This document shows, piece after piece, positions 7,935 through 17,050 of a stretch of 55,120 nucleotides of DNA. How positions within the stretch are numbered: the stretch's first letter is position 1; each line of letters opens with the position of its first letter. The DNA lies in the NCBI RefSeq assembly GCF_028712425.1, contig NZ_JAQTQD010000018.1, forward strand, positions 1 to 55,120. The letters run 5' to 3'. The position numbers and the translations under genes are program-made. The notes below the pieces were generated by a model. That model was not told the origin of the DNA and did not search any database. It saw nothing but the letters and a program-made list of their open reading frames with translations. Origin of the DNA: Methanoregula sp. (GTDB lineage: Archaea; Halobacteriota; Methanomicrobia; Methanomicrobiales; Methanospirillaceae).

Positions 7935-8445
7935 CGATGACTTACGTGGCTGAGTCCTGTTCATAGATTACAGCAAGGACAACTCCTCAGTAAAAGGAAT
8001 GTAATGAAAATGTCGTTGAACCGATAACGAAACAAGGACCTGATCGATGCAAGGATCGTTTCGACCCGTACTCGCTATACCCCTTTTTACGATGAGATCC
8101 GGGACACAGGAAAGCAAAGAGAGAAAAAAATGCAATTGACGGGTAATATCGCCTGCAACCGGTTATTCCCACATCAGAGTTGGGAAGATCATTGGAAAAA
8201 TTGTCCTGGCCGGGAAACATCCCCTGAAACGCCCGGCACTGACATAATCTGGTAATTCCGATTGACGGAATCATGGGTGTTTGGCTCGTGATCATCGGCC
8301 GGGCTCCGGGATCATCCTGGCATCAGCACTGCCCGATACGCTGAATGGAGATCGGCGCTAAAAAAAGTTGTTTGTGTAGTGAATCATGCATGTGGCAGAA
8401 AAATCCATTGCGATAACCAAAAAAAATATTCCCACACCATCGCTC
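7935..8445. other. Intergenic region of ~510 bp without a convincing gene
   Basis: The region lies between the convergent peptide locus and the NEW3/ABC operon. I see short frames only. One (8130-8255, plus strand, 41 codons with two Cys and three His) has a weak GAGAG upstream but no recognisable features. An A-rich stretch (8421-8428) could serve as a terminator for the minus-strand operon. Confidence 0.4.
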
Positions 8446-9921
8446 TCATCTCCGCTTGTATTTTCTGAACATGTAGTATACGCCACCTCCGACAATCCCG
8501 AGGACCAGTAAACCAAATACAGCAATCATCGACTGCTCTTTGATGAGGATATGGAACTCATCGCTCTTCTCAGTCTGGTCGGAAGTAACCTTGACCGTGA
8601 TTTTGTACTCGCTGGCAACGATGTTTGCAGGAGGAACGACCTTGACGGAAACAATTGATTTCCCCTCTGGCTGGATGCTAGCGATAGTGTTAGGGGTAAT
8701 CTCCGCCGTCCATCCCTCCGGGGCCACGACATCGATCTTGACGCTGGTCAGCGGCCCGGCATCCCCCCCGTTTACAACCGTGACGGGGAATGTTATAGCA
8801 TCGCCCTTGTTCACCTCATACCGGTACTTGTCAGCATAGAGGTTCAGGTCGTAGTTCCCTCGGATCTTCACGCTCAGGTTCTGGGCGTAAACCGTCTCGG
8901 ACGATTCCGCACTGACGGAGAAATTGTAGTCGCCGGTCTGGATGCCGTACGGGGGAATTGCCTCGATATTCAGGGTTTTGTCGTCCCCGGATTTCAGGTA
9001 AATGTCGGAGATATCCGATCCATCGGTCCTGCTCTCATGGAACCGGACGTACCATCCCTCAGGAGTTCCGGCCGAGGCAAGCCGGTATGTGTCGTCACTC
9101 TTGCCGATATTCCGGATCACCATCACGTAACTGGGATTCTTCCCGATGGAGCTCGTGATTGACGGTGAATTGACGACCAGCTCCGCGGCAAAGAGGGACC
9201 GTTCCAGCATGATGGTCCCGGCCTTCGTGGTGATGCCGCCCTTGACGGTCACCTCCTTCTTTTCGAATGCGACATAGCCGACCTTGGAGATCTTCATCGT
9301 GTACTCGTCATCCGGAACCAGTGCATTGACGCTGCCGTCCGCCGCGCTCATCAACCGGATTGTTGGGGAGAATACGTTTTTTGGGACCAGTTCGATGATC
9401 GCGCCTTTTACTTTTTCACCCTCGGTATCGACGATCTTCATCTCGAGTGTCCCTTTCTCCCCGGCATGAGTCTTCGAAACCTTCGGGTACAGCCAGTACC
9501 AGCCATCGCCGATATGCAGCCGGACGGTATAGTCGCCGACCGGGGTATCCGAGCTTGTCTCGATGACGAACGTGATGTTCTTGGACGTATGCTGGTCGAT
9601 TGCCAGGATAGTGATCTCGTTGGAATCGTCCATGAACTTCATCTTCCAGTCAAGCCGTTTCCCATCGAACGTCTCGTACCAGAGCTTGCGGTAGATCTCC
9701 GGCCCGTTGTTCGTTACTCTGAGATCGAACCGTACGGTCTCGCCGGCCTCGATGACTTTACCGGGGACATCGCACTTGATGATCATGTCGCTGTTGGGCG
9801 AGGAATCAATTGCAGTAACCGGCTGATTGAAAACAATCATTCCTGTTACCAGCAGGAAAAAAATCAGCCGGATCCTGAGGGGGATTCTCTGTGGGGAATT
9901 ATCCGGAATCAACAGCCTCAC
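8446..9921 (-). CDS. NEW3-domain (COG1470-like) surface membrane protein
   Basis: A 491-residue secreted protein anchored at its C-terminus. It has an N-terminal signal segment (about residues 16-37, ending VTA), several Ig-like beta domains of the NEW3/CARDB kind (PEGWYVRFHES, PEGWTAEITP with Asn-Gly rich strands), a carboxypeptidase-regulatory-like domain (GAIIELVPKN...KVGYVAFEKKEV), and a C-terminal helix (465-484) followed by RKYKRR. The GTG start overlaps the stop of the permease gene (GTGA). It is the last gene of an operon ATPase-permease-permease-NEW3. An extracytoplasmic partner of the ABC-2 transporter is likely; the cargo is unknown. Confidence 0.85.
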   Translation of the reverse strand: MRLLIPDNSPQRIPLRIRLIFFLLVTGMIVFNQPVTAIDSSPNSDMIIKCDVPGKVIEAGETVRFDLRVTNNGPEIYRKLWYETFDGKRLDWKMKFMDDSNEITILAIDQHTSKNITFVIETSSDTPVGDYTVRLHIGDGWYWLYPKVSKTHAGEKGTLEMKIVDTEGEKVKGAIIELVPKNVFSPTIRLMSAADGSVNALVPDDEYTMKISKVGYVAFEKKEVTVKGGITTKAGTIMLERSLFAAELVVNSPSITSSIGKNPSYVMVIRNIGKSDDTYRLASAGTPEGWYVRFHESRTDGSDISDIYLKSGDDKTLNIEAIPPYGIQTGDYNFSVSAESSETVYAQNLSVKIRGNYDLNLYADKYRYEVNKGDAITFPVTVVNGGDAGPLTSVKIDVVAPEGWTAEITPNTIASIQPEGKSIVSVKVVPPANIVASEYKITVKVTSDQTEKSDEFHILIKEQSMIAVFGLLVLGIVGGGVYYMFRKYKRR

Positions 9922-11069
9922 CGGATATCCATTCTCATGAACCTGACATACGCAAGCCCGAAGAATACTGCCGGCATGACCAGCAGGGCTGTGAGATTTC
10001 CGGTAAGCATGGCGATGATGCTGTAAACGTCAAAGTCAACGATTTTTCTGGATTTATACGTGACAAGGATCGTCCTATCGTCATCGTTCATACCTCCGGA
10101 TGTCCCTGCCCCCGTCAGACCGTAGAGTGTCTCGCTCATCGCGGTCGGATTGGTCATGAATGCGGAGATCCTTGCATAATTATTCGTCGGAGAGAGCAGT
10201 ACCTGGTTATTGACCCACCAGGTAATACTCTCTTTATACGCCATGTTCTGTTCACCGTATCTCTCCAATGCATCCCGGTTCTCTTTCTGGATCCGTTCGA
10301 TTTCTGCAGCATGGTCTGAGGGATTCGCTGTGTTCTCCGCAGGGTAGGCGGTCATCTCCGGCATTTCCGGTGCCGGGCCGAGGACCTTCTCCATCACGAG
10401 AGGCGACATGATCAGCGCGGGAATAAATGTCCCGAGCATGACATAGGTGATCAGGGTGTATACGAGCGACTGTCCGCTCTCTTCACACAGGGTCGACATC
10501 AGGATGGCAATGGCAAAGAAGCTGAAGATGAGCAGGAATGTCGCAGCATAAAAGACCAGGATCGGGAGCATCTCAGATAGTGTCGGCACGATCCCGAAGA
10601 GAAGCAGGATTGCAAGCGACACCGCCATGGTACATCCAAGGGCGAGGATGATCGCTGCAATGCCGCCAAGGGTCTTGCCGTTGATCACCTGGTCCCGGTA
10701 CACCGGGTGCGCCAGGAGGATCTTCAGCGACTTCCTCTCCTTCTCCTTGGTGATGAGATCAAATCCCATGGCAATGCCAAGGATCCCCCCGATCAGCTTA
10801 AATGTCAGACCTATCTGGTAAAAAACAAGGAGCACGGACGGCTTTTGTTTCATATAAAGGTCAACCGGTGATACCGACCCGCCGGATCCGGAAACGGACT
10901 GTTGCAGGCTGTTGTAACTTGATACTGACGTATGATAATCGGAAACACCGTTGAGGATCCCGATAACCGACACAACAAGGAGGATCCCGAAGATGAGCAG
11001 GAACTTCCGGCTGATCAGCTGATCGAAGAACTCCTTTCTAGCAATGGCAATAACAGAATAACCCATCAT
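9918..11069 (-). CDS. ABC-2 type transporter permease (NosY-like) 2
   Basis: A 383-residue integral membrane protein. An N-terminal IARKEFFDQLISRKFLL segment leads into TM1, followed by a large outside loop, five clustered helices (about residues 90-245), another loop and a final helix ending in FFGLAYVRFMRMDIR. This is the topology of ABC-2 permeases such as NosY. It shares its whole plan and much sequence with the next permease upstream (384 aa), for example MGFDLITKEKERKSLKILLA against MGFDLVTREKESKSLKLLLA. The two may form a heterodimer driven by the ATPase at 12325. Confidence 0.88.
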   Translation of the reverse strand: MMGYSVIAIARKEFFDQLISRKFLLIFGILLVVSVIGILNGVSDYHTSVSSYNSLQQSVSGSGGSVSPVDLYMKQKPSVLLVFYQIGLTFKLIGGILGIAMGFDLITKEKERKSLKILLAHPVYRDQVINGKTLGGIAAIILALGCTMAVSLAILLLFGIVPTLSEMLPILVFYAATFLLIFSFFAIAILMSTLCEESGQSLVYTLITYVMLGTFIPALIMSPLVMEKVLGPAPEMPEMTAYPAENTANPSDHAAEIERIQKENRDALERYGEQNMAYKESITWWVNNQVLLSPTNNYARISAFMTNPTAMSETLYGLTGAGTSGGMNDDDRTILVTYKSRKIVDFDVYSIIAMLTGNLTALLVMPAVFFGLAYVRFMRMDIR

Positions 11070-11177
11070 TTTTCATCCCGCCCCTGCGATCTTGTTCCTC
11101 CGGCTTCCCGCCGCTTATCAGAAGGCCTGCGTGTTTTTTTGTTATTTGTGTAAAAGTTTCCGTCATTCACGTATCCC

Positions 11178-12332
11178 CTACCGGATATCCATTCTCATGA
11201 ACCGGACATATGCAAGCCCGAAGAACACTGAGGGCAGGATACAAAGCGCGATAATGTTGCCGGTAATCATGGAAAGAATACCGGAAAAATCAAAGTCCAG
11301 GTCTGGCATGTAAAAGGTATCAACCGTCAGTGCATCTCCCTTGCTGTCAATCGTTTGTACCTGGGTCTCAACGTGGGTGAAGTAGACCACATAGCGGATC
11401 ATTGTCGGATCAGTGAGACATGTTACGATCTTTTCGTAGTTCTTGACTGGCGAGAAGAAGTACTGGAAGTCCCTCATGCTCATCTGCCGGTCCCCGTATG
11501 CCCGGGTCTGCTCCTTGAAGCGGCTCCATGCCTCACGGCTCTGTTCTTCTGTCAGGTCATTCTTCTGGGACCCGGTGCCGCTCTTCTGCAGCGATGTCAA
11601 AACCTGGTCGCTCAGGGCCTGGGGCATCTCGGGTGCAGGGCCGATGACCTTTTCCATTATGAAGGGGGTACTGAGCACGGTGGGGATCAGGAACCCGAGG
11701 ACAATGAAGATCACGAGCGAAAAGATCAGTGCCCTTCCACTCTCCTCGCACGCTGTTGACATCATGAGGGAGATGGCAAAACAGGTGAAGATGTAGAGGA
11801 AGGTGACGGCCGAGAAGATGAGGATATACATGAGTTCGAGTCCATCGGGGACAAGACCAGAAATAAGCAGGAGGGCAAGTGACAGTACCATTACCGCCGC
11901 AAGAGCGATAGCGATGGCAGAAATACCTCCAAGAGCTTTGCCGTTTATCACTTCGTCCCGGTACGCCGGGTGTGCGAGGAGGAGTTTTAACGACTTGCTC
12001 TCCTTCTCTCTGGTGACGAGATCAAATCCCATGGCGATCCCGAGGATACCCCCGATCATCACAAAGAGCGTCCCCATCTTGTTAAAGACCAGGAGTACCG
12101 AGGGTTTTAATGTCAGGTACTCCGGGAGCTTGGATTCTCCCGGGGGAGAAGCGGAAATTATACTCCGGAAGCTGTCGTAATCTTTTACTTCTGCATGGTA
12201 GTCCGCGATTCCGTTGAGAATCCCAACACATGCAACGACGAGCAGGATTCCCAGGAGAAGGAGAAACTTCCTGCTGCGGACATGATCAACAAACTCCTTC
12301 TTTGCTATAATAATAACTCCGGGCTCAGCCAT
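11178..12332 (-). CDS. ABC-2 type transporter permease (NosY-like) 1
   Basis: A 384-residue paralog of the permease at 9918 with the same membrane topology (AKKEFVDHVRSRKFLLLLG at the N-terminus, FFGLAYVRFMRMDIR at the C-terminus). The frame is open further upstream to 12590. I place the start at the ATG at 12332 because the product then matches its paralog in length and overlaps the ATPase stop by only 8 bp, typical of coupled translation. About 108 bp separate it from permease 2. The transported substrate cannot be told from sequence. Confidence 0.87.
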   Translation of the reverse strand: MAEPGVIIIAKKEFVDHVRSRKFLLLLGILLVVACVGILNGIADYHAEVKDYDSFRSIISASPPGESKLPEYLTLKPSVLLVFNKMGTLFVMIGGILGIAMGFDLVTREKESKSLKLLLAHPAYRDEVINGKALGGISAIAIALAAVMVLSLALLLISGLVPDGLELMYILIFSAVTFLYIFTCFAISLMMSTACEESGRALIFSLVIFIVLGFLIPTVLSTPFIMEKVIGPAPEMPQALSDQVLTSLQKSGTGSQKNDLTEEQSREAWSRFKEQTRAYGDRQMSMRDFQYFFSPVKNYEKIVTCLTDPTMIRYVVYFTHVETQVQTIDSKGDALTVDTFYMPDLDFDFSGILSMITGNIIALCILPSVFFGLAYVRFMRMDIR

Positions 12333-13257
12333 TATGCGGAACTCCTGTATTGTCATAGTAAGAAAGGAACATATCCTCGAGCGAGGCACCTTCCCGGTGA
12401 ATCCCATGCAACCGGACCCCCGCCTTCGTGCAGGCATCAATGACAGCGTCGCTGATATCTGAGTGTGTAATAATGGTTGCAGTCTTCCTGTCATCAGTAT
12501 ACGTTGCAGAAACAAGGTCTGCGTGAGTAAACTCCGGCATCGGGTCGCGGGTCTCAACAGTGATAGTGATCCCGGCATCATCACCGACATGCAGTTCCCG
12601 GCTCAGGTCCTCCCATTTCCCCTTCGCAATCAGCCGTCCTTTCGAGAGGAGCCCGATCGACGTGCAGACCCGGCTCACTTCCGAAAGGATATGCGATGAG
12701 ACAAACACGGTCTTTCCCTCCTTTGCAACACCGGCAATGATCCGACGGTAATCGGCAACACCCTGGGGATCGAGGTTAGCTGTCGGTTCGTCAAGGATGA
12801 TGACGGATGGATCATTCAGGAGCGCATTTGCAATCCCAAGCCGCTGCCGCATCCCTTTGGAATACCCGCTGACATTTTTCGTTACCCCGTCAAGGCCCAC
12901 GAGCGACAGGAGATCGGCGATCCGTTTCTGGTATTGCGCCCGCTCCATCCGGAACAGTCTCGCGAAATAAACGAGATTCTCTTCCGCTGTGAGGGAGGGA
13001 TAGAATCCTACGTCTTCGGGCATGTAGCCGATGTGCTGCTTAACCGTGATCGGGTTTCTTGCCACTTCAACACCATCGATCAGGCAGCATCCACCGGTTG
13101 GTTCAATGAGCCCGATCAGCATCAGGATCGTCGTGCTCTTCCCGGCGCCATTTGGGCCAAGGAGCCCGAATACCTCGCCGGATTGGATCTCAGCAGTAAG
13201 ATCGTTCACTGCCAGAACCCCGTCATACTCTTTTGACAAGTGATCAAACTGGATCAT
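12325..13257 (-). CDS. ABC transporter ATP-binding protein (CcmA/NosF-like)
   Basis: A 310-residue ATPase that powers the two ABC-2 permeases. It has Walker A GPNGAGKST (34-42), the signature within SGYSKGMRQRLGIA, Walker B VIILDEPTANLD and an H-loop SSHILSE, plus a C-terminal extension of about 90 residues usual in ABC-2 ATPases. The start at 13257 is preferred to 13263 because GAGAGG lies six bases before it. It is the first gene of the four-gene operon, and the palindrome at 13408-13429 lies in its upstream region. Confidence 0.9.
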   Translation of the reverse strand: MIQFDHLSKEYDGVLAVNDLTAEIQSGEVFGLLGPNGAGKSTTILMLIGLIEPTGGCCLIDGVEVARNPITVKQHIGYMPEDVGFYPSLTAEENLVYFARLFRMERAQYQKRIADLLSLVGLDGVTKNVSGYSKGMRQRLGIANALLNDPSVIILDEPTANLDPQGVADYRRIIAGVAKEGKTVFVSSHILSEVSRVCTSIGLLSKGRLIAKGKWEDLSRELHVGDDAGITITVETRDPMPEFTHADLVSATYTDDRKTATIITHSDISDAVIDACTKAGVRLHGIHREGASLEDMFLSYYDNTGVPHNG

Positions 13258-13407
13258 GTTCATCCTCTCGGAAATCTCTTTTTTGCCAGGGGATTATTAC
13301 CGTGTCCCCAATAACTATCCGGGTTGTTTACCGGCACCGGGACGGCAAATCCCGATATTGGAAATAGCGGGCCGGCAACTCGGGTATAATTGGAGTTCCC
13401 CCTCATG

Positions 13408-13429
13408 TGTAAATGTATTGATATTTACA
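13408..13429. promoter_or_regulatory. Operator-like palindrome upstream of the ABC-2/NEW3 operon
   Basis: TGTAAAT and ATTTACA form a perfect 7-bp inverted repeat with an 8-bp spacer in the AT-rich 13258-13612 region, about 150 bp before the ATPase start. An adjacent AT run (ATATTTACAATATAAAA) could hold promoter elements. A dimeric regulator site is plausible, perhaps for the neighbouring FilR1-type regulator. No further gene was found in this 355-bp region. Confidence 0.35.
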
Positions 13430-13612
13430 ATATAAAATGTTTGGGAGTAGGATCCAGGTATATTCCAATCCCTTGTGTAAAATGTTTTCATGTGCAGGAT
13501 CCTCTCAAACATTGTAGAAAATTTTCATTCGGACGATAATTTGAAGAAATAATCCCTTATGAAAAAGATCTGAAATTTTTTTATCGAAGTTACTCAACAT
13601 TCACGATTCTCC

Positions 13613-14422
13613 TCAGTACTGCCCGTCTTTTTTAACCGGATGGGAGCGTTTAAAGAAGTAGGAGAAAACATCCTCGCCCCATTTTACCGCCATGGGATCT
13701 ATACTGACGAGATCTCGTTTTGAATCAAATAATCCGGTTTTTGTGAATAGTTCCATACAGAGATTTTTTTCTGTTACAATAGTGGAAAATCTCATGTCAT
13801 CCTCATATACTGAAAGATGCGCATTTTCGTATTGTAGCCCCTCAAGAAAGAGATCATAATATTCTTTCCGGATTTTGGCGAATGCGTTTTTCGACAGAAT
13901 AATCCTTACTTTTCTCCCGTCTTGTGCAAGAGACCGGAAGAGTTCCGGGTATACCGGATGGACTACCGGGGATATACCCGACACTTTTTTTGACTTCATG
14001 ATCATGTCAAGGGACTGTGCATGCGGTTCCAGGCTCTCTTCAGTCCCGGCCTCGTTAATCTGGGCCTTTTTTAATTCACCCAGCCGAAAGAAAAATTCCT
14101 TGGGTAATGCCCGGATATCATGTTCCTGCCAGTACTTTTTCTGCTGACCGATTACCCTCAGGGTCCTGTCGAATTGTTCCAGGTGAAATGCAACAATCTG
14201 CCCAGAATCAGTAAGCCGGAATTGTCGTCCCTCTTTAACGACCAGATCCTCTCTCTCAAGGATCTTTATCTGGGGAAGCATCCCGGATGCCTTGACATTC
14301 AGCGTGTCTTTAATTTCCTCCCAGAGTCGGGGACCATTGAGTAAAAGGATAAGAAGATTTTTCCGTTTTTCAGACGTGGTAACCGTTGCGAGAAGATTTG
14401 AAATAGAACCACCTCGGTTTTT
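13613..14422 (-). pseudogene. FilR1-type winged-helix regulator, start lost or frameshifted
   Basis: From the ATG at 14281 the frame gives 222 residues with a C-terminal FilR1 (DUF1724)-like domain (SKKVSGISPVVHPVYPELF...). The frame is open upstream to 14422 and clearly encodes the missing N-terminal winged helix (TTSEKRKNLLILLLNGPRLW, then EEIKDTLNVKASGMLPQIKI). This extension has no ATG, GTG or TTG. An ATG at 14430-14432 in another frame is followed by a run of seven A; losing one A would join it in frame. So this is a frameshifted gene, a sequence error, or a gene using an unusual start. A protein starting at 14281 would lack most of its DNA-binding domain. Confidence 0.6.
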
Positions 14423-14432
14423 TTATTATCAT

Positions 14433-15037
14433 GGGCATTGTGGTGTGTTGTATACGTCCATGCAGCTCGGAGAGAAGAGGTTTTATGTGGATGTTGTGTC
14501 GGCCTCTCTCCAGACTGAATGGCAGGACAAGTGAATATTGTCCACAGGTGTCCATTTGATGGGGTATTTAAAACGGTTTATCGTTCAAAACTGAAACTAT
14601 TCATCGTAACCGGGAATTTACCCTCATTATACAATGATAATCCCCGGACTGTCACTATCCAACCTGACAGTTATGATTTTCCCATGAATCCAGACATGAT
14701 GCCGAACAGCCACAAGAAATGAAAATTTCAGGACATTTTCCTATTAAATTGACCTCTTCCGGAATTGATGATGGGGATTGAGACCCCCATACCCCCTGAT
14801 AAGTTGCCGGTTTTCATGGTTTGGGTGTGAACTCCCGTTCATGTATGTTTCTTCGGGATAACGATCCGGGAAGTAACTGTGATTGTGATACCATGTCCTC
14901 CCCGGACCGGCGAATACCAGATGATACCCGCGTCTCCATGGTATTACATCGTGCCATAAATGTTCTCTCGTTCAAAACTCAGTCTTTCCATGATAGTTCA
15001 ACTTTTGAACGAGAACGAGTATTAAATCGAGATTCAG
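14433..15037. other. ~600-bp intergenic region with repeated TCGTTCAAAACT motif
   Basis: No convincing gene was seen. The 12-mer TCGTTCAAAACT occurs at 14581-14592 and 14968-14979, and a longer match, TTCTCTCGTTCAAA, links 14963-14976 to 94-107 far upstream. The right end holds an inverted repeat described separately. Confidence 0.4.
14967..15013. promoter_or_regulatory. Inverted repeat before the secreted protein/regulator pair
   Basis: CTCGTTCAAAA (14967-14977) and TTTTGAACGAG (15003-15013) form a perfect 11-bp inverted repeat with a 25-bp spacer, ending 42 bp before the ATG at 15056. This could be a dimer or tetramer binding site, possibly of the winged-helix regulator encoded two genes on. 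Binding is inferred. Confidence 0.45.
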
Positions 15038-15055
15038 ATGCTTTCCCGTGATACC

Positions 15056-15520
15056 ATGAAGGTTCACTTGTTAGCACTATTGTTGGTGATCGGTGCAGCA
15101 GTGGCTGTACCGGCAGTATCGGCAAAGATTGTTGAAGAAAAAGACGGGTACATCGTTATGACGGGACCGGATACATTGAACGTGGATTCATTGAACCTGC
15201 GGGATATGTCCCTTCGCAGTTCATCATCTATTTCCCAGGGCCAGTCCCAGTGGTACGCGACATCAGTATCTTCGGGAAATACTGCGTTTTATTCTGGTCT
15301 GAATTGGGGGAATCCTTCGAATTCACTTACTCTTACAATCTATGCTCCGGATTCCCTGTTTGGTCCCTATTATGATGATGTCGATGGTGTCATTGATGGC
15401 TGGATCAATGTACAGATAACACGAACCGGTGGTCTTACTTCCGGCACATGGAGATCTAATGTCTATGGGCATTCTGTGACCGGTTCACAAAGCTACACTT
15501 ACTCGGCATATGCAGTGTAA
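15056..15520 (+). CDS. Small secreted beta-rich protein
   Basis: A 154-residue protein with a clear signal peptide (MKVHLLALLLVIGAAVAV..., cleavage near VSA-K). The mature part is rich in Ser, Gly, Thr and aromatic residues and is probably all beta (SISQGQSQWYATSVSSGNTA, SLTLTIYAPDS, DGWINVQITRTGG). It resembles pre-peptidase C-terminal-like or bacteriocin-like secreted archaeal proteins, but I do not recognise a family. An in-frame ATG at 15038 would add six residues before the signal peptide. A T8 tract follows the stop. The downstream gene encodes a membrane-bound winged-helix protein, suggesting a sensed or regulated partner. Confidence 0.75.
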   Translation: MKVHLLALLLVIGAAVAVPAVSAKIVEEKDGYIVMTGPDTLNVDSLNLRDMSLRSSSSISQGQSQWYATSVSSGNTAFYSGLNWGNPSNSLTLTIYAPDSLFGPYYDDVDGVIDGWINVQITRTGGLTSGTWRSNVYGHSVTGSQSYTYSAYAV

Positions 15521-15529
15521 ACCGAAACC

Positions 15530-15537
15530 TTTTTTTT
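15530..15537 (+). terminator. Oligo-T tract between secreted protein and regulator
   Basis: An uninterrupted T8 lies 10 bp after the stop and 22 bp before the next start. Oligo-T runs terminate archaeal RNA polymerase, so this may lower expression of the regulator relative to the secreted protein. Confidence 0.5.
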
Positions 15538-15559
15538 ATCGTATAGAAAATTTTCACAT

Positions 15560-16345
15560 ATGCATAAATCAATTAAAATCATTTTTGTTTTAATCTTATT
15601 ACTGTATTCTCTATCGGCAATCGCATTACCGGCCAGTGCAGTTTCCAATGGATACAGCGTAAAAACGGTGGCTCCTGAGGTAATCACCGATACACACCCA
15701 AATATGGCCGTCCCGATAGATGCCTCGGAAGTCCCGCCCCTGATCCTCCTCATGGCTCTCGCACTGTCTGTCACTCCTGTTGTTGCATTCCCGTTCGAAT
15801 TGTTCTTGTTTTTTAAGATGTTTTCTTACCTGGGATACTGGAAAATCTCAAAAAGCAGGGTTTTTGATAATGCTGCCCGGCGTCTTATCTACTCGTGCAT
15901 ACAGGACAATCCGGGTATTAATTTTAATGCCATTGTCCAGATGACGGGGATCAAATCCGGTACTCTCCAGTACCATCTTTTCATTCTTCAGACAAGGGAG
16001 AAAATTTCAGTCTTCACGAGGAAAGGACACTCCCGGTATTTTGAAAATTCCGGACATTTTTCCGACCGGGAAAAAACCCTCCTGTCCTTTATCCGGAACG
16101 ATACAGACAACCGAATTCTCACCCTGTTGCTGATAAATCCTGACATCAGCTGGAAGGATCTCAGGGACTCACTCGGAAAACCCGGTTCCATGATCACGTG
16201 GTACATCAACCGGATGCGGGATGCCGGAATTATTTGTCTTAAAAAAACCGGGAAACATGTCCGGTACGAGATCGATCCGGAGATGCGGCAATACCTGAAA
16301 CGTTATCTTGTCTGTCATGAGAATATCCTATCAGAAATTCAGTAG
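15560..16345 (+). CDS. Membrane-anchored protein with two winged-helix domains
   Basis: A 261-residue protein with an N-terminal signal segment (residues 5-26), about 30 outside residues and a membrane helix (about 54-85, LLMALALSVTPVVAFPFELF). A cytoplasmic part follows with two winged-helix units: RRLIYSCIQDNPGINFNAIV and IKSGTLQYHLFILQ (about 106-150), and SFIRNDTDNRILTLLLINPD with SMITWYINRMRDAGII (about 175-235). The design, an outside sensor with inside DNA-binding domains, is common among methanogen regulators. It lies 39 bp after the secreted-protein gene and may sense that protein or its state. The target is unknown; the inverted repeat at 14967 is a candidate. Confidence 0.8.
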   Translation: MHKSIKIIFVLILLLYSLSAIALPASAVSNGYSVKTVAPEVITDTHPNMAVPIDASEVPPLILLMALALSVTPVVAFPFELFLFFKMFSYLGYWKISKSRVFDNAARRLIYSCIQDNPGINFNAIVQMTGIKSGTLQYHLFILQTREKISVFTRKGHSRYFENSGHFSDREKTLLSFIRNDTDNRILTLLLINPDISWKDLRDSLGKPGSMITWYINRMRDAGIICLKKTGKHVRYEIDPEMRQYLKRYLVCHENILSEIQ

Positions 16346-16420
16346 TGACCGGTTATTCAACTGATAATCAAACACCCGAGTGCACGGAAAACTTATCTTA
16401 AATCTGGTGAAATGGGTGTT

Positions 16421-17035
16421 ATGCCCCGCCTCTGTGAAACAACAATAACCTGCCAAAATCCCGACTGTTAACAGTATCACATTGAAAGCAGGAAAGACTT
16501 ACTAAAAAACGGGCGGAATTGTGCGGGAAATCAACAGTATTTGTGCGAGCATTGCGGGAAATATTTCATCGAAACAAAAAATACGCCCCTGTACAATTCT
16601 CGTCTGGACCGTTCGAGAGTCGAGTTAATTTGTAAACATAATATGGAAAAAACCTTGATTCGGGGAGTGGAACGCGCGACAGGCCATCACTGGGATACGG
16701 TATCCCGGTATTATCATCTCATTGGAGAACACGCAGAGATCCTGAACGAATGTTATCTTTGGGACAGTGCACCGGGGCGGGTTGAACTGGATGAACTTTG
16801 GACCTTGATCCAAAAAAAAAACAAAAACTGTGAAGATTCTGGGTAAGAGGGCATTGGAGACTTTTGGATCTATACTGCGATCAAAAGCGATCGGGGTTGT
16901 TGAATCGCATACCGGTCCGCTACCAGATGGCTGGTAATCTGGCAGAGAATCACGTCATCGCCATCCCGGTGTCGCAAGGATAAGGGCCGGGCGTTTCTAA
17001 AGCGCTGTTCAGATCCGAAAAAGGAAATAAGACAA
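16421..17035 (+). pseudogene. IS1-like transposase relic
   Basis: From ATG 16421 the frame reads MPRLCETTITCQNPDC, a stop (TAA 16469), then GNQQYLCEHCGKYFIET (the zinc-binding InsA-type N-terminus), a helix-turn-helix segment and VELDELWTLIQKKNKNCED with the DDE-type DELW motif of IS1 transposases. A second stop at 16844 is followed by EGIGDFWIYTAIKSD, also IS1-like, then further stops. The gene is thus dead, with several nonsense changes. No terminal repeats could be identified with certainty. Confidence 0.75.
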
Positions 17036-17050
17036 CAACTACGTCGCCTT

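Noticed and set aside
8130-8255. 41-codon frame as a second Cys-containing peptide precursor
   Set aside because: Weak ribosome binding site, no leader-like part, and separated from the locus by ~200 bp with no recognisable conservation signal.
7987-8295. Minus-strand 102-codon frame
   Set aside because: Low-complexity, no start signal and no protein-like pattern.
12333-12590. N-terminal extension of permease 1 inside the ATPase gene
   Set aside because: It lies within the well-conserved ATPase coding sequence in another frame; the paralogous permease starts at the position matching 12332.
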